Shown here: piece after piece, positions 6,558 to 12,929 of the stretch
Numbering within the stretch: position 1 is the stretch's first letter
Layout: each line of letters starts with the position of its first letter
Source of the DNA: CAWVVV01 sp964629165
GTDB taxonomy: Bacteria; Verrucomicrobiota; Verrucomicrobiia; Opitutales; Oceanipulchritudinaceae
Direction: 5' to 3'
Assembly: GCA_964629165.1 (NCBI GenBank)
Contig: CAZVQJ010000068.1
Location: 1-12,929 of the forward strand
DNA length: 12,929 nt
Made by a program: the position numbers and the translations under genes
The notes under the pieces: model-generated
The model's input: only the letters and a program-made list of their open reading frames with translations
Databases searched by the model: none
What the model was told of the DNA's origin: nothing

Positions 6558-8480
6558 ATGAGTGACCCGATCCGACACCATTGCGGCATCGCCCTTCTGC
6601 GCCTGAAGCAACCCTTGCGTTACTACGCGGAGAAATACGGCACTCCGCTGTGGCCGTTTAATCAGCTCTTTCTCCTGATGGAAAAGCAGCACAACCGGGG
6701 GCAGGACGGCGCTGGCATTGGCTGCGTGAAGTTTGATATGCCGCTGGGGGAGAGTTTCATGTTCCGCGACCGGCGGTACAAGGACAGTTCGCTTTCGCGC
6801 CTCTTCAACCGGGCGCTGAAAGACTATGACCGGCTGAAGCGCCGGGGCGTCGTCTTTCCTGAATTCCCCGAAACGGTCAAAACCCATTTTGACTACGGCG
6901 GAGAACTCCTTCTCGGCCATTTGCGTTACAGCACTTCAGGGGGCATGGGGGAAGCGGCGTGCCATCCCTACTACCGTCGGAGCAATTGGCCGACGCGCAA
7001 TCTCATGGTTGCGGGCAACTTTAACATGACGAACCTCGATGAGCTGAACCGGACGCTCATCAACCGCGGACAACACCCTGTTTTTGACACCGACACGCAG
7101 ACCGTCCTCGAAGAAATCGGATTCCACCTCGATGAGGCGCATGACGCCATCTACCGTCGCGAGCGCGACGCCGGCACAGACGGCCGCGATATTCCGGATG
7201 TGATCAGTGAGGAACTGGATATTGTCCGCATCCTCCGCAAGAGCTCCAGCGTCTGGGACGGCGGATACACGATCGCGGGGCTGATCGGAAATGGCGACTG
7301 TTTTGTCATGCGCGACCCCAGGGGAATCCGGCCCGCGCACTGGTTCGAGAACGATGAGGTGGTGGCTTTCGCGAGTGAGCGTGTTCCCCTCCTGACGGCT
7401 TTCAACCTCGATACGGATGACGTGCGTGAGATTGAACCGGGTCACGTTGTCACCATAAAAAGGGACGGGCGTCTGCAGATGAAACGGTTTGCCGATCCGG
7501 CGCCGCGCACATCGTGTTCGTTCGAACGCATTTATTTTTCCCGGGGGAACGATCCGGACATCTATCGCGAACGCCAGCGACTGGGCGGGGCGCTTGCCGG
7601 ACGCATTCTGAAGGCGATCGACAACGACCTTGAGAACTCGGTCTTCAGCTTCATCCCGAACACGGCGGAAATCGCGAGCTACGGGCTGATGGGCGAACTG
7701 CGGCGGCAACGGCGCGGGCAAGTCCAGGAAGCGCTGCGGCAGGCGGTGAGTAACGGAAGCCTCGAGGCCAATCTCGAGAGTCTGATCGATGAGCTGATCC
7801 TGAGCAACTGGCCGCGCGTGGAAAAGATCGCCCACAAGGATATCAAGCTGCGCACGTTCATCGCGAACGAGTCCGGCCGGTCGAAGATGGTCAGCCATGT
7901 CTACGATATCAGCTACGATGTTGTCAGGCCGACCGACAACCTCGTGGTCCTTGATGACTCCATTGTCCGCGGGACGACGCTGCGCGAAAGCATTATCGCG
8001 ATCCTCGGGCGGACCAACCCGAAGCGTATCATCATCGCCTCGACGGCGCCGCAGATCCGCTATCCGGACTGCTATGGCATCGACATGAGCGAGCTCGGCA
8101 AGTTTGTCGCTTTTCAGGCGGCCATCCTGCTCCTCAAGGAGCGCGGGGCCGAGCACCGGATCGCCGAGATCTACCGGGACTGTCTCGAAGAGCTCAAAAA
8201 GCCCGTCGCAGAGCAGCGCAATTGCGTGCGCGACATCTACGAGCCGTTCGAGGTCGAGGAGGTTTCCAGCCGGATCGCGCAGCTCCTGTATCCTGCCCAT
8301 GGAGACTGGAAAGGAGAGTTGGTCATCGTTTACCAGTCGATCGGCGCGCTCCATGCGGCCATCCCGGAACATACCGGAGACTGGTATTTCACCGGCCGCT
8401 TTCCGACGCCGGGGGGCAATGCGGTCTCCAACCAGGCCTTCGTCAACTATTTCGAGCAGAAGGAAGGCCGCGCCTACTAA
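6558..8480 (+). CDS. purF: Amidophosphoribosyltransferase (PurF, long form)
   Basis: Catalyses the first committed step of purine synthesis: PRPP plus glutamine to phosphoribosylamine. 640 residues, longer than the roughly 470-505 of E. coli and Bacillus enzymes. Seen: MSDPIRHH then Cys9, the likely N-terminal nucleophile after propeptide removal; HNRGQDGAGIG; GHLRYSTSGG; the NFNMTN glutaminase segment; GGYTIAGLIGNGDCFVMRDPRGIRP; and the PRPP loop VVLDDSIVRGTT (about 463-474). Cys320 (CSFERIYFSR) and Cys505 (PDCYGIDMS) match two of the Fe-S ligands of the Bacillus enzyme, but no C-terminal CxxC is present, so a 4Fe-4S cluster is uncertain. A C-terminal extension (about 580-640, TGDWYFTGRFPTPGG) is outside the short-form fold. 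ATG 6558 is supported by the position of Cys9; there is no Shine-Dalgarno. purM follows after 11 bp, so a purFM operon is likely. Confidence 0.95.
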   Translation: MSDPIRHHCGIALLRLKQPLRYYAEKYGTPLWPFNQLFLLMEKQHNRGQDGAGIGCVKFDMPLGESFMFRDRRYKDSSLSRLFNRALKDYDRLKRRGVVFPEFPETVKTHFDYGGELLLGHLRYSTSGGMGEAACHPYYRRSNWPTRNLMVAGNFNMTNLDELNRTLINRGQHPVFDTDTQTVLEEIGFHLDEAHDAIYRRERDAGTDGRDIPDVISEELDIVRILRKSSSVWDGGYTIAGLIGNGDCFVMRDPRGIRPAHWFENDEVVAFASERVPLLTAFNLDTDDVREIEPGHVVTIKRDGRLQMKRFADPAPRTSCSFERIYFSRGNDPDIYRERQRLGGALAGRILKAIDNDLENSVFSFIPNTAEIASYGLMGELRRQRRGQVQEALRQAVSNGSLEANLESLIDELILSNWPRVEKIAHKDIKLRTFIANESGRSKMVSHVYDISYDVVRPTDNLVVLDDSIVRGTTLRESIIAILGRTNPKRIIIASTAPQIRYPDCYGIDMSELGKFVAFQAAILLLKERGAEHRIAEIYRDCLEELKKPVAEQRNCVRDIYEPFEVEEVSSRIAQLLYPAHGDWKGELVIVYQSIGALHAAIPEHTGDWYFTGRFPTPGGNAVSNQAFVNYFEQKEGRAY

Positions 8481-8491
8481 CCCATTCTGAG

Positions 8492-9568
8492 ATGAAAACC
8501 AAAGCCTACGCCGAAGCGGGTGTTGATATCGCCCTCGCCGAACGATTGCTCAAGAAGGTAAAGCCGGTCCTGAAGACTGCTCAACGTCCCGAGTCGATCG
8601 GCGGGATTGGCGGCTTCGGGGGACTTTTCGACATCTCGAAGCTGGCAAAACGATACAAGCACCCGGTGCTCGTCAGCAGCACGGACAGCGTCGGTACAAA
8701 AGTGAAAGTCGCCTCGCTTGCGCAGGAGTTTCGCTTTCTCGGTGCGGACATTGTCAACCACTGCGCCAACGATGTCGCGGTGTGCGGAGCGGAGCCGCTG
8801 TATTTCCTCGATTACTACGCGACGAGTCGTCTTGAGGAGAAGAGTTATGTCGACCTGCTGACGGGGCTGGCAAAGGCCTGTTCAGCCGGGAATATCGCCC
8901 TTGTCGGGGGGGAAACAGCCGAGCTGCCGGGGGTCTACCTGACCGGGGAATTCGATCTTGTCGGGACGATCGTCGGGGTCGTCGAGAAGGCGAAAATCCT
9001 GAGCGGGAAACCCATTCGGGCCGGTGATCGACTCATCGGGCTGCAGTCGAGCGGCCCCCACACAAACGGCTTTTCCCTCGCCCGGAGGATTTTCTTTGAA
9101 AAGCTCGGGCTCGGGCCGCACGACCCGCTCCCTGGTGGGCGGGGAACCGTTGCGCAGGCACTCCTGAAGTCGCACGTCAATTACGCACCTTTTCTTCAGG
9201 ATGCCCTCAGGCGCTGCAACGCCGCTCCGCGGGCCGACATGCGCAAGGGAAACACTCTCTTTGCGGCGGCCCACATCACCGGTGGAGGCTTTCCCGGGAA
9301 CGTTTCGCGTGTTCTCCCTGAAAAGGTGGATGCGGTCATCGACACCCGTCGGTGGAAGCCCTTGCCCGTATTTCGGGCTCTGGCGGAACATGGCGGCGTG
9401 GCGTTCGAGGAACTCTATGAGGTCTTCAATATGGGTGTCGGCATGGTCCTCGCCGTCGCCCCCGAAGCGGTTGATGCCGTCATCCAGCTCGCCGGGAAGC
9501 ATCGGCACAAGGCATGGGAGATCGGCAGCGTTCAGCCAGGCAAGGCCGAGGTGAAGCTGAACGGGTAG
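8492..9568 (+). CDS. purM: Phosphoribosylformylglycinamidine cyclo-ligase (AIR synthetase, PurM)
   Basis: Converts FGAM to AIR with ATP (step 5 of IMP synthesis), directly using the PurL product. 358 residues, normal for PurM. Seen: GGIGGFGGLFDI near residue 40, STDSVGTKVKVA, the metal/ATP-binding DIVNHCANDVAVCGAEPLYFLDYYAT block, LVGGETAELPGVY, SSGPHTNGFSLAR, HITGGGFPGN and EVFNMGVGMVL, in the correct order for the family. ATG 8492 places MKTKAYAEAGVDI at the N-terminus, as expected (YAxAGVDI is a family signature). The frame is open 90 codons further upstream, but that part is purF read in another frame. It lies 11 bp after the purF stop and is very likely cotranscribed with it. The Shine-Dalgarno is weak (CTGAG). 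Confidence 0.97.
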   Translation: MKTKAYAEAGVDIALAERLLKKVKPVLKTAQRPESIGGIGGFGGLFDISKLAKRYKHPVLVSSTDSVGTKVKVASLAQEFRFLGADIVNHCANDVAVCGAEPLYFLDYYATSRLEEKSYVDLLTGLAKACSAGNIALVGGETAELPGVYLTGEFDLVGTIVGVVEKAKILSGKPIRAGDRLIGLQSSGPHTNGFSLARRIFFEKLGLGPHDPLPGGRGTVAQALLKSHVNYAPFLQDALRRCNAAPRADMRKGNTLFAAAHITGGGFPGNVSRVLPEKVDAVIDTRRWKPLPVFRALAEHGGVAFEELYEVFNMGVGMVLAVAPEAVDAVIQLAGKHRHKAWEIGSVQPGKAEVKLNG

Positions 9569-9638
9569 AGGGGAAAGGTTCCTCATCCACGAGGCTGGCT
9601 CCCCGGTTCTTCGCACGAGCGAGGATCCGACAAAGTCG

Positions 9639-9666
9639 TTGACAAGGAAACTGGCGGAAAAATTAT
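9639..9666 (+). promoter_or_regulatory. Candidate sigma70-type promoter for the HNH gene
   Basis: A perfect TTGACA (-35) lies at 9639-9644. A 4-of-6 match to TATAAT, AATTAT, lies at 9661-9666 with a 16-bp spacer, inside the 112-bp gap after purM. It would start transcription near 9673, only about 8 nt before ATG 9681, and so exclude the GAGGGG (9667-9672) that otherwise looks like the ribosome site. Either the mRNA is nearly leaderless, the real start codon is further downstream, or this box is not used. Confidence 0.5.
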
Positions 9667-9680
9667 GAGGGGCCGACGCC

Positions 9681-10340
9681 ATGGGTGGTAGACTGCACGC
9701 CAGGAACTCAGAGGAGGAAGAAAATCCGGCGGAGCCGGAGTCTTTCCGGCGGGTGCTCGTCCTGAATCGCAATTGGCAGGCGGTGAACATCATCGGGGTA
9801 CGGCGCGCCTTCAGTCTCATGTGGCAGGACCACGCCCGGGTCATCAATACCTTTGATAACGAGTTTGTGCCGATGACGGTTGCCGAATGGCTGGAGTTTT
9901 CGATGCGCCCGGGCAAGGCACCGACCGGTGCGGAATATGTGCGGACGATCCGCTTGAACATCATCCTGCCCAAGATTCTCCTGCTCAACCATTTTGACCG
10001 GGTGCCGATTGCGGAGGTGAAATTCAACCGCCAGAATATTTTCGAGCGCGACAGCTATACCTGCCAATACACGGGCCGTGTCTGCCGGGCGAAGGATCTG
10101 ACGCTCGATCATGTAATCCCGCGTGACCGGGGAGGACGCACGACCTGGGAGAATATCGTGACGTGCTCGCGGGATATCAACAGCCGCAAGGGGAACTGCC
10201 TGCCGCACGAGGCGGGGCTGCGGTTGATCCGCAAGCCCGAGCGTCCACGCTGGCGACCCTTCGCGTCGGTTGCGGCCGGTTCGATCATTGATAACGCCTG
10301 GCGCCATTTTCTCCACGTCAACCGCAGTGCCGCCTCGTAG
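9681..10340 (+). CDS. HNH-family endonuclease-like protein, zinc cysteines mostly lost
   Basis: 219 residues. The N-terminal part (from about residue 25: VLVLNRNWQAVNIIGVRRAFSL) and the HNH core (about 120-175) belong to a widespread family of small chromosomal HNH proteins of unknown cellular role. The core shows FERDSYTCQYTG, LTLDHVIPRDRGG (Asp143-His144), TWENIV (Asn158) and NSRKG, in the expected order. Usual relatives carry two CxxC pairs holding zinc. Here the first pair is C128-x2-T131, and by alignment the second pair falls on Ser163 and Ile166, so three of four ligands are not Cys (Cys135 and Cys162 are nearby but shifted). Residues 9-20 are acidic (four Glu in a row). ATG 9681 has GAGGGG 8 nt upstream; in-frame GTG 9753 would remove 24 residues and begin at the conserved core. 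Nuclease activity is inferred from family, not shown. Confidence 0.8.
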   Translation: MGGRLHARNSEEEENPAEPESFRRVLVLNRNWQAVNIIGVRRAFSLMWQDHARVINTFDNEFVPMTVAEWLEFSMRPGKAPTGAEYVRTIRLNIILPKILLLNHFDRVPIAEVKFNRQNIFERDSYTCQYTGRVCRAKDLTLDHVIPRDRGGRTTWENIVTCSRDINSRKGNCLPHEAGLRLIRKPERPRWRPFASVAAGSIIDNAWRHFLHVNRSAAS

Positions 10341-10402
10341 CCGCGAAGGATGGTCCTGCGCGAACGCTTGCGTTCGAAACGGGAGATCACACGCTCAATC
10401 AG

Positions 10403-12929
10403 GTGGTCGAAATCGCGGATGCGAAAACTGAGTTCGGGGAGCACCTCGAGGTAGAGGCTGCCCGGCTCGCATTGAGTGATGCCGCGGCGGAAAGCAGCGA
10501 GCTGCTGGGCCGTTGCCGTGAGTTTCTGAAAGTGGGGACGGCGAAGATACGATCCGTGCACGATTCCGGCGGAGGCGGGCGCGCGGTTGCGGCGATGCGT
10601 TCGGACATGATGGATGTTCTTATTCGGCATCTCCTCGAACGCACCCGTTTGCGTTGGAGCCGGACCCATGGAAGGCCCCGGACGCCGCTGACTCTGCTGG
10701 CCCTCGGCGGGTATGGACGTCGGGAACTCTGCCCCTTCAGCGATATCGACCTGATGTTCATGTATCCGACGAAGGTGACGGATCCCGAGTTCAAAGACAT
10801 GCAGGCATTCTTCAACGACGGGATCCTCTATCTCCTCTGGGACCTCGGCCTCAAAGTGGGGCACAGTACGCGCAATCCGAAAGACGCGGTGCAGGAGGCC
10901 CGCGGGGAGGTCCAGAGCAAGAATGCGATGCTCGAAGGTCGCTACCTCGCGGGAGACCGGGGGCTCGCGCGCGAATTCGACCGGCTCTACTACCGTTTTA
11001 TCCGGCGGGAGAACATTCTCGATTATATCGACGAGCGTCTGAAGGATCAACGTCGGCGGCGTGAGAAGTTCGGTAACACCGTCTTTTTGCAGGAGCCCGA
11101 TATCAAAAATGGCGTCGGCGGGCTCCGGGATTTTCAGAATATCCTCTGGATCGTCCGGTTGAAATTGAACACAGGGATCTCCGAGCCCCTGCTGCACGAG
11201 GGGCTTCTGGACAAAAGTGAGCAAACCCAGTTCACGGATGCCTATGACTTTCTCCTGCGTGTGCGCAACGAATTGCACTTTCGCAGCCGTCGGCCGACAG
11301 ATCTTCTCGATCTCGAGAAGCAGCCCATTGTCGCGCTGGGCCTCGGGTGGGACGATGAGAACATCTTTTCCCGGGTAGAGCGTTTCATGCGCACGTATTA
11401 TCGGGCCGCGAAGACGATTTTCGAGATGTCGCACTATCTCGAGCAGCGCCTCGCCCTCGATGCCCGCACGCGGATCTCTTTCATGGATGTGATTGAGGCG
11501 CGCAAGGCGTCTGTTCGTCGGGCACGAATTGACGTATTCTCCGATGGTCCGGGAGGACTGGAGATGGATCACCCCGGCGCACTCGCAGAGGATCCGGTGC
11601 GTATGATCCGGCTCTTCCGGGTGCGCCAGCAGCTCCGGACGCACCTTTCGCTGGACCTGACCCGCGCGGTGACCTCGAACCTCGACCTGATTACGCCGGC
11701 GGTCATGAACTCGCCGGACGCGAACCGCGCATTTCGGTCCATCCTCCAAGCGCGCGGAGAAGTGGCGGAGACCCTGCGCGATATGCATCGAACGGGTGTG
11801 CTCGGGCGCTTCATCCCGGAGTGGGGGGAGCTCGACTGCCTCGTCCAACACGAGTATTATCAACGGTATACAGCCGACGAACACACCCTTGCGACGATCG
11901 ATCACCTCGACCGGATCTTCCTTGGAAAGGATGCCGAAGCGACCGAACGCTACCGGGAAGCACTCGCCCACACGGAGTTTCCGGGCCTGCTCTATACCGT
12001 CCTTCTTCTTCATGATATCGGCAAGACGAGGAGCCTCGATGGGCATGCTGAAGAGGGAGCGAAGATGGCGACGGGCATCCTCGAGCGCCTCGACATCCCC
12101 GAGAACCTGCGTGAGCGAATCGTCTTTCTGATCCGCGGGCAGCTCGAGATGGCACGCTTCTGGCAGCACTTCGACATCGATGATCCGCGGACGATACGCA
12201 AATTTGCAGAATGGGTGGGGGACGCCGATAACCTTCGCTATCTCTATGTCCTTACCTTCTGCGACTCGCGTGGAACGGCCGAACAACTGTGGAACAGCTA
12301 CAAGGACTCCCTCCACACCCAACTCTTCCATGTCGCCTCGGAAGCTCTCGGCGAAAGTACCTCGGGCGCCTTTTCAATGACTTCTAAGGACAGCATCCTG
12401 GAAAAGGTTCCCGAACTCTCCGAGGATGAGATCGAGGCTCACTACAGTTTCCTGCCGGAGCGGTATTTCCTGTATTCCGACGCCGATGATGTCGCTTTGC
12501 ACCTGCGGATGGTCAACCGCCTTCTGCAGACGATCGCGGAGGCCGACTCGCTCGGTTCGCTTGTTCCGGTTGTGGAATGGGCTGAGGACATCAATCTCGG
12601 CCTCACCGTTGTCCACGTCGTCACGTGGGACCGCGCCGGGCTGTTTGCGAAGCTTGCCGGCGCATTCAGTGTGGCGGGTCTGAGTATCGTGAGTTCAAAG
12701 GCGCTCACCCGGGCTGACCACATCACGATCGACACCTTCTATGTCTCCGATGCGGACGGCGGCGTCGTGCGGGATTCGGGGGCGAGAAAAATGTTCACCG
12801 ACGCCCTGGAATCCGCCTTGCTGCACAACAAGGATTTGCTCCCGGAAATCAAGGCACAGGCATCGAAACGTCGCCGCGCCTCGTATTTGCGCGGCAACGA
12901 CCGCCTGCAGGCCCCATTGCCCCATGCGG
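10403..12929 (+). CDS. glnD: [Protein-PII] uridylyltransferase / uridylyl-removing enzyme GlnD (3' end beyond window)
   Basis: Senses glutamine and adds or removes UMP on PII proteins, controlling nitrogen metabolism. The frame runs off the right edge after 842 residues from GTG 10403; full-length members are about 850-950, so mainly the second ACT domain is missing. Seen in order: nucleotidyltransferase motif GGYGRRELCPFSDID (about 102-116, metal Asp114/Asp116), FLQEPDIKNGVGGLRDFQ, RFMRTYYRAAK, HEYYQRYTADEHTL, HD-domain HDIGK with His537-Asp538 followed by DGHAEEGA, TFCDSRGTAEQLW, LPERYFL, and a first ACT domain (about 733-805, HVVTWDRAGLFAKLAGAF). The start is uncertain. The first in-frame ATG (10595) would cut conserved N-terminal sequence (ELLGRCREFLK), so GTG 10403 is preferred and TTG 10472 is possible. 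It lies 62 bp after the HNH gene and may be cotranscribed with it. Confidence 0.93.
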   Translation, partial: MVEIADAKTEFGEHLEVEAARLALSDAAAESSELLGRCREFLKVGTAKIRSVHDSGGGGRAVAAMRSDMMDVLIRHLLERTRLRWSRTHGRPRTPLTLLALGGYGRRELCPFSDIDLMFMYPTKVTDPEFKDMQAFFNDGILYLLWDLGLKVGHSTRNPKDAVQEARGEVQSKNAMLEGRYLAGDRGLAREFDRLYYRFIRRENILDYIDERLKDQRRRREKFGNTVFLQEPDIKNGVGGLRDFQNILWIVRLKLNTGISEPLLHEGLLDKSEQTQFTDAYDFLLRVRNELHFRSRRPTDLLDLEKQPIVALGLGWDDENIFSRVERFMRTYYRAAKTIFEMSHYLEQRLALDARTRISFMDVIEARKASVRRARIDVFSDGPGGLEMDHPGALAEDPVRMIRLFRVRQQLRTHLSLDLTRAVTSNLDLITPAVMNSPDANRAFRSILQARGEVAETLRDMHRTGVLGRFIPEWGELDCLVQHEYYQRYTADEHTLATIDHLDRIFLGKDAEATERYREALAHTEFPGLLYTVLLLHDIGKTRSLDGHAEEGAKMATGILERLDIPENLRERIVFLIRGQLEMARFWQHFDIDDPRTIRKFAEWVGDADNLRYLYVLTFCDSRGTAEQLWNSYKDSLHTQLFHVASEALGESTSGAFSMTSKDSILEKVPELSEDEIEAHYSFLPERYFLYSDADDVALHLRMVNRLLQTIAEADSLGSLVPVVEWAEDINLGLTVVHVVTWDRAGLFAKLAGAFSVAGLSIVSSKALTRADHITIDTFYVSDADGGVVRDSGARKMFTDALESALLHNKDLLPEIKAQASKRRRASYLRGNDRLQAPLPHA

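Noticed and set aside
6936..8372. 478-codon open frame on the minus strand
   Set aside because: Antisense to purF, with no recognisable domain; explained by the codon bias of purF.
9570..9604. Possible terminator hairpin after purM (GGGGA/TCCCC and CCTC/GAGG arms)
   Set aside because: The stem is broken by a large internal loop and there is no T-run after it, so it is not a supportable intrinsic terminator.
10109..12331. 740-codon open frame on the minus strand
   Set aside because: It lies antisense to glnD, whose plus-strand frame carries all the family motifs in order. The minus product is rich in repeated acidic and basic runs typical of an antisense shadow in GC-rich DNA and matches no family I know.
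1..12929. Search for CRISPR repeats, tRNA/rRNA, IS ends, toxin-antitoxin or phage genes
   Set aside because: No spaced direct repeats, tRNA-like folds, transposase motifs or small paired toxin genes were recognised by eye; the window is almost fully occupied by the listed genes.

Overview
The window is a GC-rich, densely packed bacterial chromosome segment made mainly of housekeeping genes. The lineage is inferred, not proven. The long (640-residue) PurF, the PurL type with a GDEP motif in its glutaminase domain, the weak Shine-Dalgarno signals and the HNH protein type together suggest a Verrucomicrobiota/PVC-group organism, perhaps Opitutales-like. No rRNA, tRNA, insertion sequence, CRISPR array or phage gene was seen.

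Left part (1-2520, minus strand): five consecutive type II secretion pseudopilin genes, transcribed right to left in the order gspG, gspH, gspI, gspJ, gspK. The last four junctions are tight or overlapping, and gspK runs off the left edge. The first four proteins carry an FSL[IV]E class III (prepilin-peptidase) signal, and GspK shows the family's usual lack of Glu at +5. They would assemble the periplasmic pseudopilus. The secretin, ATPase and platform genes are not in the window.

Middle (2633-9568): three de novo purine genes. purL (minus strand) diverges from purF-purM (plus strand) across a 181-bp intergenic region that must hold both sets of expression signals. PurF, PurL and PurM catalyse steps 1, 4 and 5 of IMP synthesis. 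All three are complete, with recognisable catalytic motifs.

Right part (9639-12929, plus strand): a good sigma70-like promoter precedes a small HNH-family nuclease gene that lacks most of the usual zinc-binding cysteines. Next comes glnD, the PII uridylyltransferase/uridylyl-removing enzyme, which is open at the right edge after its first ACT domain. It probably starts with GTG, and its long antisense open frame is a shadow.

I find no convincing new multi-gene system. The points most worth a second look are the HNH variant, the GspH signal with Ala in place of the near-invariant Gly at -1 and a TTG-only start, the PurF without a C-terminal CxxC, and the conflict between promoter and start codon ahead of the HNH gene.
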